Part shown: piece by piece, positions 34,709 through 43,310 of the stretch
How positions within the stretch are numbered: the first letter of the stretch is position 1
Layout: each line of letters starts with the position of its first letter
From: Flavobacteriaceae bacterium
GTDB lineage: Bacteria; Bacteroidota; Bacteroidia; Flavobacteriales; Flavobacteriaceae
DNA length: 64,000 nucleotides
Assembly (NCBI GenBank): GCA_013214065.1
Contig: JABSPK010000003.1
Coordinates: 186,001-250,000, forward strand
Direction of reading: 5' to 3'
Notes under the pieces: model-generated
Told to the model about the DNA's origin: nothing
Databases searched by the model: none
The model's input: only the letters and a program-made list of their open reading frames with translations
Translations under genes and position numbers: made by a program

Positions 34709-35590
34709 ATGCAGCCTTGGCTATACATAACGATACTGATCGCAGCGGTTTATGTGCTTCTCAGTCTGTTGTTGTATTTCTTACAGGATTATTTCCTTTT
34801 CAAACCTGAAAAACTCACGGCTGATTTCCAATTCCATTACGACAATCAAGAAACCGAAGAATACAATATCGAAACCCGCGACGGGGCCGTGATCAACGGC
34901 CTGCGCTTCAAGGCCAAAGATCCAAAGGGTGTGGTGTTTTATTTGAAGGGCAATTCGAAAAGTATTAAAGGGTGGGGCAAATTCGCCGTTGATTTCACCC
35001 GACATGGGTACGACGTGATCATGGTCGATTACCGGGGCTTCGGAAAAAGCACGGGCCGCCGCACCCAAAAAGCCGTAAAGCGCGATATGCAACTCATCTA
35101 CAACAAGATCAAGGACAAGGTCGCCGAAAAGTACATCATTCTCTATGGACGATCATTGGGGTCGGGTTTCGCTACCAAATTGGCGTCGATGAACGATCCC
35201 CGGATGTTGATACTCGATGCCCCGTATTACAGTTTGAGCAAAGTGGCCAAAAAGTACATCCCTTTTATGCCACTGTCCTTATTGATTAAATTTCCTATGC
35301 CCACGTATAAATGGATGAAGTACGTAAAATGCCCCATACACATCATTCATGGTACCGACGACAAATTGATCCCATACAAGACCAGTGTGAAGTTATCACG
35401 CATCCAACCGAAAACCACCACCTTACACACCGTAATCGGTGGGGGACATAAAAATTTGAATACCTTCGAGTCATACCATCAGATGTTATCCGATATCGTA
35501 CACTCCAAACCGACCAAAGTCGATTTGGAAGGCTCAAGCATCAATGTACAACATACTTCAAAACCCAATAGAGCCGATGCGAAGGCTTAG
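34709..35590 (+). CDS. Membrane-anchored alpha/beta hydrolase (BEM46/COG1073-like), first of a pair
   Basis: 293 residues from the ATG at 34709. This start aligns residue for residue with the next gene (24 residues up to the shared YF motif), so upstream starts at 34652 (TTG) and 34667 (ATG) are disfavoured. One N-terminal membrane helix (about 5-24), then the hydrolase fold: GRSLGSG nucleophile elbow, Asp in IHGTDDKLIPY, His in IGGGHKNL. The usual HG oxyanion box before the elbow reads LKGNSKSIKGW instead of FHGN, unlike its neighbour. It overlaps the second gene by 14 bases. Confidence 0.85.
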   Translation: MQPWLYITILIAAVYVLLSLLLYFLQDYFLFKPEKLTADFQFHYDNQETEEYNIETRDGAVINGLRFKAKDPKGVVFYLKGNSKSIKGWGKFAVDFTRHGYDVIMVDYRGFGKSTGRRTQKAVKRDMQLIYNKIKDKVAEKYIILYGRSLGSGFATKLASMNDPRMLILDAPYYSLSKVAKKYIPFMPLSLLIKFPMPTYKWMKYVKCPIHIIHGTDDKLIPYKTSVKLSRIQPKTTTLHTVIGGGHKNLNTFESYHQMLSDIVHSKPTKVDLEGSSINVQHTSKPNRADAKA

Positions 35591-36383
35591 AAATATCGCA
35601 GGGGTCGTTTTGGCCGTATTTATGATTGGAACCGCATTGTTATATTTCGTACAAGAAAAAATCATTTTCTTGCCGACCCAGTTGGCGGTCGACTATGAAT
35701 TTCGATTCGAAAACCCCTTTGAAGAAGTCTTTTTAGATGCTAGCGACGGTGCCCGATTGCACGCCCTTCACTTTACAAATGACCGTCCTAAAGGGCTGAT
35801 CTTATATTTTCATGGAAATGCCGGTGATCTTTCGCGTTGGGGAGAAATTACCCAATACTTCGTGGAACAAGGTTTTGATGTCCTCATTTCGGATTACCGC
35901 ACCTATGGGAAAAGTACGGGCGTTTTGAACGAGGCCAACTTGCATCAAGATGCCGAGTTGTTCTATACCTATGCCTTACAACGGTACAACGAAGCGGATA
36001 TCATTGTTTTTGGTCGCTCGTTAGGGGCGGCGATCGCCACGCCTCTTGCCGCAAAACACCAGCCAAGACAGCTCCTTTTGGAAACACCCTTTTACAATCT
36101 GCATGATGTGGCCAAAACCCGTTTTCCCTTCTTGCCTACAAAAGCGCTATTGAAGTATAAATTCGAATCGGATAAAGCCATTGGTAAGGTGAAATGCCCC
36201 ATAGCCATCTTCCACGGCACCGATGATTCCGTAGTGGCCTATGACTCCGGAAAACGTTTGTTCGAAGCCATTGAAAAAGTACCGAAACGGTTTTACACCA
36301 TTGATGGGGGTGGTCACAACGATCTTATTGAATTCGAACGCTATCGAGAGGGAGTAGAGATCGAACTCAATCGAAAAGATTAG
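35577..36383 (+). CDS. Membrane-anchored alpha/beta hydrolase, second of a pair
   Basis: 268 residues from the ATG at 35577. The N-terminal membrane helix is at about 8-24. Catalytic pieces are the oxyanion YFHGNAGDLSRW, nucleophile elbow GRSLGAA, Asp in FHGTDDSVVAY and His in DGGGHNDL. It is a close relative of the upstream gene, so the two arose by tandem duplication. The 3' end overlaps the convergent cysteine synthase by 17 bases. Substrate unknown. Confidence 0.87.
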   Translation: MRRLRNIAGVVLAVFMIGTALLYFVQEKIIFLPTQLAVDYEFRFENPFEEVFLDASDGARLHALHFTNDRPKGLILYFHGNAGDLSRWGEITQYFVEQGFDVLISDYRTYGKSTGVLNEANLHQDAELFYTYALQRYNEADIIVFGRSLGAAIATPLAAKHQPRQLLLETPFYNLHDVAKTRFPFLPTKALLKYKFESDKAIGKVKCPIAIFHGTDDSVVAYDSGKRLFEAIEKVPKRFYTIDGGGHNDLIEFERYREGVEIELNRKD

Positions 36384-37251
36384 CCGATAGATAACGGTCA
36401 CCACGATCGCAGACAATGGACACGATGACCCCATGGTCCAATTGCGACGCTAGGCGAAGTGCCACGGTGGCCGCACCACCACTGCTCATCCCAGAAAAAA
36501 TACCTTCTTCTTTAGCCAGTCTTCTGGCCATATCGACAGCCTCGGTTTCATCAACGAACAAAATGTCATCCACTTTACTGGCATCGAAAATACCGGGCAC
36601 ATAGTCTGGAGACCATTTCCGTATGCCGGGGATCCGTGAACCCTCCTTGGGCTGAACCCCGATGATTTTGATGTTGTCGTCCTGTTCTTTGAGGTAGGTG
36701 CCGGTACCCGTTATGGTACCGGTCGTGCCCATGCTTGATACAAAATGGGTCAATTTACCCGCTGTGGCTTCGAAAATTTCAGGTCCCGTACTAAGGTAAT
36801 GGGCTTTCCAATTGTCGGCATTGCCAAATTGGTCGAGCATGATATAGCCTTCGTTCGCCACCTTGTCCATCACAAAATCGCGAGCACCTTCGATACCGAT
36901 ATCCGAAGGGGTCAAGGTGACTTTTGCCCCATAGGCCCGCATCGTTTGAACGCGCTCTTTCGTCGAGTTTTCGGGCATGACCAATTCGATATCAAGGCCA
37001 TAAACACCGGCCGCCATGGCAAGTGCGATCCCAGTGTTGCCACTGGTAGCCTCGATAAGCTTGCTTTCCGCATTGAAATCACCTCGCTCGATTCCCCTTT
37101 TTATCATATGGAAGGCTGGACGGTCTTTCACACTTCCGCCAGGGTTATGGCCCTCTAACTTAAAGTAGACATCCACATTCGGGTTGGTGTTCAACCGCTG
37201 TGATTTCACCAAAGGGGTATTCCCGATGAGTGCTAAAACGGAATCAGGCAT
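36367..37251 (-). CDS. cysM: Cysteine synthase B-type (O-acetylserine sulfhydrylase)
   Basis: 294 residues, fold type II PLP enzyme. The Schiff-base Lys is in GGSVKDRPAFHMI, the phosphate/substrate loop is EATSGNTGIALA, and the PLP phosphate site is SMGTTGTITGTG. CysM type is favoured by the SVKDRPA motif and length; substrates are O-acetylserine and sulfide or thiosulfate. It overlaps the upstream serine acetyltransferase gene by 8 bases, so both steps from serine to cysteine are coexpressed. Confidence 0.92.
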   Translation of the reverse strand: MPDSVLALIGNTPLVKSQRLNTNPNVDVYFKLEGHNPGGSVKDRPAFHMIKRGIERGDFNAESKLIEATSGNTGIALAMAAGVYGLDIELVMPENSTKERVQTMRAYGAKVTLTPSDIGIEGARDFVMDKVANEGYIMLDQFGNADNWKAHYLSTGPEIFEATAGKLTHFVSSMGTTGTITGTGTYLKEQDDNIKIIGVQPKEGSRIPGIRKWSPDYVPGIFDASKVDDILFVDETEAVDMARRLAKEEGIFSGMSSGGAATVALRLASQLDHGVIVSIVCDRGDRYLSANLFD

Positions 37252-38035
37252 TGGTCACGGTTTTTATTTTGATTTCAGGGGTGTGGAATACGGTCGAATG
37301 GGGAGGCACCGAAGCCGTCACCCAAGCGTTACCACCGATTACCGTATGGGCACCAATGACGGTTTCGCCTCCCAAAATAGTAGCATTGGCATAGAGGGTC
37401 ACATGTGATTCTATGGTCGGATGGCGTTTGGTGCGGTGTAAGCTTTTATCCACATAAAGCGCCCCTAAGGTCACCCCTTGGTAGATCTTGACATGGTCTT
37501 CGATAACTGCCGTCTCACCGATAACCACCCCAGTCGCATGATCGATAAAAAAGGCCTTACCGATCTTGGCCCCCGGATTGATATCGACTCCGGTCTGCCG
37601 ATGGGCGTACTCGGTCATCAACCGTGGAACAAGAGGAAAACCGGCATCATACAACTCATGGGCGAGACGATAAATAGCTATGGCATAAAAGCCAGGGTAG
37701 GCCATATACACTTCTTCGATCGACAAGGAGGCAGGATCACCATTTAGAATGGCCTCTGCGTCGAGATTCAGTTTCTCTAAAATATCAGGCAAGCTATTGA
37801 CATAGCGCTCCCAGACCTTGGAACAAGGCTTGTCCGTATTCCAACAAGCCAAATCGACCAAGGCCGAAAATTCGTTGGCCAAGGGTTCCAAGTTATCCTT
37901 TACCGGAGTGTTGCTGTCGAAAAGTGTATGGAACAAACGGTCCGTAAAAACTTCCGTCTTCCTTTTTAACCTATAGTCCAAGTAGGGTTGTTTCTTGTGA
38001 AACTGTAATTTTTTAATGATTTCTTCGGTGTCCAT
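37244..38035 (-). CDS. cysE: Serine O-acetyltransferase
   Basis: 263 residues. A helical N-terminal part (about 1-125) precedes a left-handed beta-helix with hexapeptide repeats. The SAT signature is TGVDINPGAKIGKAFFIDHATGVVIGETAVI, with catalytic Asp/His region, followed by KRHPTIESHVTLYANATILGG. It makes O-acetylserine for the cysM product next door. The N-terminal part is longer than in short SATs and EpsC-like. The start ATG at 38035 lies behind a good Bacteroidota promoter. Confidence 0.92.
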   Translation of the reverse strand: MDTEEIIKKLQFHKKQPYLDYRLKRKTEVFTDRLFHTLFDSNTPVKDNLEPLANEFSALVDLACWNTDKPCSKVWERYVNSLPDILEKLNLDAEAILNGDPASLSIEEVYMAYPGFYAIAIYRLAHELYDAGFPLVPRLMTEYAHRQTGVDINPGAKIGKAFFIDHATGVVIGETAVIEDHVKIYQGVTLGALYVDKSLHRTKRHPTIESHVTLYANATILGGETVIGAHTVIGGNAWVTASVPPHSTVFHTPEIKIKTVTNA

Positions 38036-38062
38036 TTTTTGATCGTTGCTTCGTCTAGATGT

Positions 38063-38090
38063 TAAAAGTAGCTATTTGAAGAAGTACAAA
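38063..38090 (-). promoter_or_regulatory. cysE promoter (TTTG, 16-base gap, TACTTTTA)
   Basis: On the minus strand TTTG (38090-38087), 16 bases, then TACTTTTA (38070-38063) fit the Bacteroidota pattern with one mismatch. It overlaps the promoter of the divergent DUF2461 gene. Confidence 0.5.
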
Positions 38091-38102
38091 TGGTTAACTT
38101 TA
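38075..38102 (+). promoter_or_regulatory. DUF2461 gene promoter (TTTG, 16-base gap, TAACTTTA)
   Basis: TTTG at 38075-38078, 16 bases, then TAACTTTA at 38095-38102. The ATG is 27 bases further on. It is interleaved with the cysE promoter on the other strand. Confidence 0.5.
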
Positions 38103-38128
38103 GCATAAAATAACGAATCCTTAATCGT

Positions 38129-38809
38129 ATGGACGCGCCTAACATTACAAAGGCCAGTTTAGATTTTTTGAAAAGACTGGAAAAAAACAATAATCGCGAA
38201 TGGTTCACCGAACACAAAACCGAGTTCAAAAAGCACGAATCGGCCGTAAAGGAGTTCTACCATGCGGTTATGGAAGTACTGAACCAGCATGACGAGATTG
38301 AAAAAATGAAACTGTTCCGTATCTATCGCGATGTTCGGTTTTCAAAGGACAAAACCCCGTACAAATCGCATTTCGCGGGATCGTTTGCCCGATCAGGCGC
38401 CAGTAGGCGAGGAGGCTACTACTTGCGTTTGAAACCTGGGGAAACTTTTTTGGCCACCGGTTTTTGGGATCCCAATAAAGAGGATCTATTCCGTATCAGA
38501 AAGGAATTCGAATTGGATGCCGAAGAATTCCGTGCGGTTATAGATGACCCTGCCATCAAGGATATCTGGGGCGAACTTCAGGGCGATGGTGTCAAAACCG
38601 CCCCGAAAGGCTTTGACAAGACCCATCCGGATATTGATTTGATCAAGCGGAAGCAATTTATCTTCGTTCGGAACTTTACCGATAAGGAGGTATTGTCGGC
38701 TACGTTCATCGATGAGGTCGATCGTTCCTTTAAAGCGATACGGCCCTACTTCGATCTCATGAGCAACATACTCACTACTAATTTAAATGGGGAATCACTG
38801 ATAGATTAG
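38129..38809 (+). CDS. DUF2461 family protein
   Basis: 226 residues. The family signature is clear: SLDFLKRLEKNNNREWFTEHKTEFK at the N-terminus, LFRIYRDVRFSKDKTPYKSHFAGSFAR in the middle and GYYLRLKPGETFLATGFWDP. Function is not established for the family (TIGR02453). Cytosolic by lack of signal. It is divergent from cysE, and its 3' end overlaps the convergent gene by 15 bases. Confidence 0.88.
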   Translation: MDAPNITKASLDFLKRLEKNNNREWFTEHKTEFKKHESAVKEFYHAVMEVLNQHDEIEKMKLFRIYRDVRFSKDKTPYKSHFAGSFARSGASRRGGYYLRLKPGETFLATGFWDPNKEDLFRIRKEFELDAEEFRAVIDDPAIKDIWGELQGDGVKTAPKGFDKTHPDIDLIKRKQFIFVRNFTDKEVLSATFIDEVDRSFKAIRPYFDLMSNILTTNLNGESLID

Positions 38810-39208
38810 CACATCCGATTCGAGCAGCTGTACCTGATCCTTTATTCTGGCGATGACCATATTCATCATACGTTTGTTCAAAGCGGATGAGTTTTGGATG
38901 TATTCTGTGTACTCTTCCAAAGTGAACTGACCGATGATCATCCCCTTAAGCGAGTTTCGGAATTTGATGTCTTTTTGGATGGCCCGCTCGATGTAAAGCA
39001 AACGGTTTTCAACGTTCAGTTCGTAAAACCTGTTTTTATGTTTACGGACATAGTTCTTGAATGCGGCCAATAACAATGGGTTTTGCAGCTTGATTATTGG
39101 TCGGAGACTCTCGTTTTGGAAATATTCCTCGTTACGGGTATCGGCATCGACTTTGGTCGTCGTGATCGTGGGGCGGATGCTTTGGAGTTTTGAAGACCTA
39201 TCGTCCAT
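38795..39208 (-). CDS. Hypothetical 137-residue protein
   Basis: Not recognised. The protein is soluble, charged and mostly helical; it begins MDDRSSKLQSIRPTITTTKV, has a basic stretch FKNYVRKHKNRFYELNVENR and ends in a helix DQVQLLESDVLIYQ. No signal or membrane segment. The ATG at 39208 is the first in frame. It ends within the 3' end of the DUF2461 gene (15-base overlap). I recall similar short proteins as conserved and unnamed in Flavobacteriia, which is memory rather than a search. Confidence 0.6.
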   Translation of the reverse strand: MDDRSSKLQSIRPTITTTKVDADTRNEEYFQNESLRPIIKLQNPLLLAAFKNYVRKHKNRFYELNVENRLLYIERAIQKDIKFRNSLKGMIIGQFTLEEYTEYIQNSSALNKRMMNMVIARIKDQVQLLESDVLIYQ

Positions 39209-39285
39209 ATCGCAAGTTTTATTAAAGGTATGACTTTGAAATCCTCTCCCTTGGATGTAGTTGGATAGTTTTCAACGGGGATATA

Positions 39286-39316
39286 AACAAAAAAACCGCA
39301 TTTTTCAATGCGGTTT
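39286..39316 (-). terminator. Intrinsic terminator after the BNR-repeat gene
   Basis: On the minus strand the stem AAACCGCATT / AATGCGGTTT (10 bp, GAAA loop) is followed by TTTTTTTG. It lies 19 bases after the stop of the 39335-42367 gene. Confidence 0.92.
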
Positions 39317-39334
39317 CTTTGAATGGGAAGCGAA

Positions 39335-42300
39335 TTATTTGCTTTCAAGGAATTCGTCAAAAGACTTTAACTCCAGTTCCTGTTTCTTCAAATACTTCGT
39401 TTTGATTTTAGCAAAATCGGCTTTGGCTTTATCGAAGCGTGATGCGATTACATTCAGGTTATTGAGCTCCGCAGCCGTGGGCTTGTCATAGCTCGATGCT
39501 ACCTTACTGTAAAGGTCCGCCATTTTCTCGCGCAACTGCGGTTCGGCTGATCCTACATAGTTGTCACCGGTAGTGATCACCAAGGTTTCTTTCAAACCGT
39601 TCAATTTGGCCGTGGTTTTCTTGTCACCCTTACCTTCGGCATTCGCAATGATCTCATCCACCTCATAGACCAAATAGGCCAACTCCTGGGTCATATCATA
39701 CAATCGATTCGTGGTAGTGTTCTTCAATTCCCTGTCTTTTGCGGTCAACGGGGATTTCGGATCGTATACCAAATTGAAGGTGTGCTCAAAAGTTTCCTTT
39801 CCTTTCTTCATCACGGCTTTATAAGTACCCTCAGGAACCTGGGGTGAAGTAAATCCACCGAAACTGAAGGTCTTCCCTTTGGCCACCTTGGGCTGCCTGC
39901 GGGTATAGTTCCAGTTGACGATATTGATTCCTTTCGATTTACCAGGGCCTAAAGTCGATACTACATTGCCGTCCATATCATGGATTTCCATGGTCATTTT
40001 CCCAAAGGTGTGCCGTTTCTTCAAGTAGTACTTGATTTGGACTTGCTTTGTCTTGTTCGGGCCCACGAATTGGGTCTCGGCACCGAAGTTACCAGAGAAC
40101 CCTCCGGTTTCATTGATAACCGTTTCAGGGGTGTCGAAGAAATGGACGTTCTTGGTCAATACCTCGTCATTGATATCGCGAAGTGGGGAGATATCATCGA
40201 GAATAATGACCCCACGACCATGGGTGCCCAAGACCAAATCATTGGTTTTCTTTTGCAAGTCAATGAAATGGATGGCCACTGAAGGCATGTTGTTCGTAAA
40301 CTTCTTCCAGTTCTTTCCGCCGTCCATGGTAATGTACAAGCCGAATTCCGTTCCAAGGAACAGTAAGTCCGGATTGACATAGTCTTCTTGGATGTTACGC
40401 ACAAAACCTACTACATCGTCTGAAATGATGTTGGTCCATGTTTTTCCAAAATCAGTCGTTTTATAGGCATACGGATTTTGATCATGCATGGTATGCCCAT
40501 CGAACACGGCATAGGCCGTTCCTTTATCAAAACTACTGGCCTCGATATGGTAACACCAAATATTCTTGGGCAGGCCTTGAATATTTGCGACTGTGTTCGT
40601 CCAGGTCTTTCCGCCATCTTGGGTCACTTGGACGTTACCGTCATCGGTACCTACCCAAATGACGTTTTGATCCAAAGTGGATTCGGCGATGGTAAAGATC
40701 GTCGTATGGTTCTCAGCACCGGAATTGTCTTTTGAAAGACCTCCGGAATCCTCTTGGTTTTGCTTTGCTGGATCATTGGTGGTCAAATCGGGAGAAATGA
40801 TTTCCCAAGTATCACCCATATCTTCCGATCGGTGTAGGTATTGGCTACCCATGTAAAAACGATCGGGTTGGTGGGCACTGATCGCCATAGGGGCATTCCA
40901 GTTCCAACGTAGTTTTTGATCTTCACTATCGGGAAGGGGTTGAATGGTCTTGGTCAAATTACGATCTACATCGTAACGCCAAACGTTTTCGGCCCCCTGC
41001 ATTTCGGAATAGATGATATTCTTGGTCGGATGTTTTAATACCCTGAACCCATCTCCCGCTCCGACGGAATTCCAGTCACGTGCCTCCACACCGCCAGGTG
41101 ATGAGGAAGGACCCCACCAAGATCCGTTGTCCTGCAAGCCGCCATATACATTATAGGGTTCGGCATCATCGACACTGATGTGGTAGAATTGCGATAGCGG
41201 AAGGTTTTCGACGATTTCCATATTCGTGCCGCCATCCCAGCTGCGGTAGACCCCACCGTCGGTACCTACATACATCACATCGGAATCTTTGATACTGAAC
41301 GCGATATCGTGGATATCGGAGTGCATATTCCCTAAACTTTTAAAGGTTTTACCTCCATCACGCGAAATCGACCCGCTTAAGCCGCCTTTAACGACGACGT
41401 CCTCATTTCGGGGATCGACGACGATCCTTGAGAAATAAAACGGTCGTACCGTGATTCCGAAATCGTTATTCAATTGTTCCCAAGATGCACCGGCATCGTT
41501 ACTGCGATACAACCCTTTACGTTCATCTTTTTCGGCTTCGATGACCGTGTAGAGCACGTTTGAATTCGAAGGGGCAACGGCAATGGCCAAACGACCGAGT
41601 TTTCCTGCTGGAAAGCCGTTATGGATCTTATTCCAAGTTTTTCCGGCATCAGTCGATTTGTACAACGCACTGTTGGCGCCTCCCGACTCGAAAGACCATC
41701 CGGTTCGGCGGAATTCCCACATCGAAGCATATAGAATGTTAGGGTCGTTCGGATCCATCGTCAAGTCGGCACAGCCGGTCTTGGCATCGATGTACAAGAG
41801 CTTTTCCCAAGTTTCGCCGCCATCATTCGATTTGAACACGCCACGCTCATCACTATCACCCCAGAGTGCACCAAGTACACCCACGTAGACTTCTTTGGAA
41901 TTTTTAGGGTTTACGATGACATTGGCGATCCGCTCCGATTTCTCGAAACCGATTTTCTTCCAGTTCGAGCCACCATCGATGGATTTGTATAAACCATCAC
42001 CGACGGAAACGCTGTTTCGAGGCCAGGTTTCACCAGTACCTACATAAATGGTCTTATCGGGATCGTTAGGGTCCAATTCGACCGATCCGATAGATTGGCA
42101 ATAGTCGTCAAAAATAGGATTGAAGGTCGATCCGGCATCGTTCGATTTCCAAACCCCGCCACCGGCCGTTCCGGCGTAAATGATTCGGCTATTGGTCGGA
42201 TGGACTTCCATATCGTTGATTCGACCGCTCATTAAAGCAGGGCCGATATGTCGTGCGTTCAGGTCACCAAAAAGGGCTTTGCCGTCAATGGATTCCAAAC

Positions 42301-42367
42301 TTTGGGCATGTCCCACAGCAACGGGCAACATCCCACAAGCAAAAATCGCTAGGATAAATTTTTTCAT
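39335..42367 (-). CDS. Secreted sortilin-like BNR-repeat beta-propeller protein
   Basis: 1010 residues. A signal peptide ends near VGHAQ (about 22). A large propeller region (about 30-720) holds many Asp-box/BNR turns of the form S-x-D-x-G-x-T-W: SNDAGSTF, SNDGGETW, STDAGKTW, SNDAGASW, SRDGGKTF, TQDGGKTW, TMDGGKNW. The C-terminal part (about 760-1010) has a beta-sandwich (EIHDMDGNVVSTLGPGKSKG) and a helical end. Such VPS10/glycosyl-hydrolase-like proteins are usual in Flavobacteriia; no catalytic residues are recognisable. It lies 51 bases downstream of the LolA-like gene with a hairpin terminator between. Confidence 0.85.
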   Translation of the reverse strand: MKKFILAIFACGMLPVAVGHAQSLESIDGKALFGDLNARHIGPALMSGRINDMEVHPTNSRIIYAGTAGGGVWKSNDAGSTFNPIFDDYCQSIGSVELDPNDPDKTIYVGTGETWPRNSVSVGDGLYKSIDGGSNWKKIGFEKSERIANVIVNPKNSKEVYVGVLGALWGDSDERGVFKSNDGGETWEKLLYIDAKTGCADLTMDPNDPNILYASMWEFRRTGWSFESGGANSALYKSTDAGKTWNKIHNGFPAGKLGRLAIAVAPSNSNVLYTVIEAEKDERKGLYRSNDAGASWEQLNNDFGITVRPFYFSRIVVDPRNEDVVVKGGLSGSISRDGGKTFKSLGNMHSDIHDIAFSIKDSDVMYVGTDGGVYRSWDGGTNMEIVENLPLSQFYHISVDDAEPYNVYGGLQDNGSWWGPSSSPGGVEARDWNSVGAGDGFRVLKHPTKNIIYSEMQGAENVWRYDVDRNLTKTIQPLPDSEDQKLRWNWNAPMAISAHQPDRFYMGSQYLHRSEDMGDTWEIISPDLTTNDPAKQNQEDSGGLSKDNSGAENHTTIFTIAESTLDQNVIWVGTDDGNVQVTQDGGKTWTNTVANIQGLPKNIWCYHIEASSFDKGTAYAVFDGHTMHDQNPYAYKTTDFGKTWTNIISDDVVGFVRNIQEDYVNPDLLFLGTEFGLYITMDGGKNWKKFTNNMPSVAIHFIDLQKKTNDLVLGTHGRGVIILDDISPLRDINDEVLTKNVHFFDTPETVINETGGFSGNFGAETQFVGPNKTKQVQIKYYLKKRHTFGKMTMEIHDMDGNVVSTLGPGKSKGINIVNWNYTRRQPKVAKGKTFSFGGFTSPQVPEGTYKAVMKKGKETFEHTFNLVYDPKSPLTAKDRELKNTTTNRLYDMTQELAYLVYEVDEIIANAEGKGDKKTTAKLNGLKETLVITTGDNYVGSAEPQLREKMADLYSKVASSYDKPTAAELNNLNVIASRFDKAKADFAKIKTKYLKKQELELKSFDEFLESK

Positions 42368-42380
42368 TTTCGATACAATT

Positions 42381-42407
42381 AAAAAAGACCCTCGGTAAAG
42401 GGTCTTT
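42381..42407 (-). terminator. Terminator between LolA-like and BNR genes
   Basis: The 9-bp stem AAAGACCCT / AGGGTCTTT is followed, on the minus strand, by TTTTTT. It lies 12 bases after the LolA-like stop and only 13 bases ahead of the BNR gene start. Confidence 0.85.
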
Positions 42408-42418
42408 CGGGTGTTGCG

Positions 42419-43186
42419 TTATTCTTTTTCTTCGGCTACTTCTTCAGGAAAAGTGAATTCGGCAGCATCGATGCTTGGATTCAGCTCGATGGAATCGATG
42501 GTAATCGGCTGACCTTGTCCATCTTTGATCCCTTGGGTCATCGAGAAAGGAAAGTAAAGTCCCTCGACCTCTTGGTAATCGCTCATGGTGGTTTCGGAAA
42601 TCATTCCTTTGGCCTGACCTGATTTGATCTCAGACTGAACCGCGATAGGAACGAAATTCTCCGTATCGAAAAAGTAGAACGAAATATCGTCTTCTTGGTT
42701 ACCGTCGACCATAATGGGCTCTTTGACCAATTTTACCTTGAAAGTCTCCGCTCCATCGATGGTTTCTTTACCCAACAATTCAACGGTATACCCTTTAGCT
42801 TGGTAATCAGCGAAAGAATCAGGGAAATCATTGATGTTCAACTTGAAATTGGCCGTTTGTTCGGCGTCGCTTTTTTCAGCTTTCATCGTCATGAAATTAT
42901 GGCTCCATAGCGTTTCACCATCAAAAACCCCCTGCTTGATGACTTTACCTTGAAAAGTGATCTTGGTCATTTGGCGACCGTCTTTCATTTGGTAGATCTC
43001 GATCGGGATCTCCATCCCACCTTGATTGACCTTTGCGGTCATTTTCAATCCATCCAGGGCTTTGAAATTATCCAAGCCACCAATGTTCTCAAAATAATTG
43101 CTGATGATTTCATCGGCGGTTTGTGCCTGTAACGGCAGGGCAAAAGCAATAAGTAGCATTGCAATGCCCAAGTTTAGTTTTTTCAT
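42419..43186 (-). CDS. Secreted outer-membrane-lipoprotein-sorting-like (LolA-fold) protein
   Basis: 255 residues. A signal peptide ends near LPLQAQ (about 22). The opening TADEIISNYFENIGGLDNFKALDGLKMTAKVNQGGMEIPIEIYQMKDGRQMTKI is the pattern of LolA-fold proteins that bind lipid in a half-barrel. The later VELLGKETIDGAETFKVKLV and YFFDTENFVPIAVQSEI are also typical. True LolA genes are shorter, so this is a relative with unknown cargo. It is followed by a terminator and then the BNR gene. Confidence 0.75.
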   Translation of the reverse strand: MKKLNLGIAMLLIAFALPLQAQTADEIISNYFENIGGLDNFKALDGLKMTAKVNQGGMEIPIEIYQMKDGRQMTKITFQGKVIKQGVFDGETLWSHNFMTMKAEKSDAEQTANFKLNINDFPDSFADYQAKGYTVELLGKETIDGAETFKVKLVKEPIMVDGNQEDDISFYFFDTENFVPIAVQSEIKSGQAKGMISETTMSDYQEVEGLYFPFSMTQGIKDGQGQPITIDSIELNPSIDAAEFTFPEEVAEEKE

Positions 43187-43310
43187 TTGAAGTGATTTAA
43201 ATGTGTGTTCTTCTGGTTAGTACTAAAATAGGGGATTCCGTTACAGATAAATCCTAAAAAAAACCAAAAATCCTACACATTTAATAGAAGATCGACCAAC
43301 GACCCGTGCT

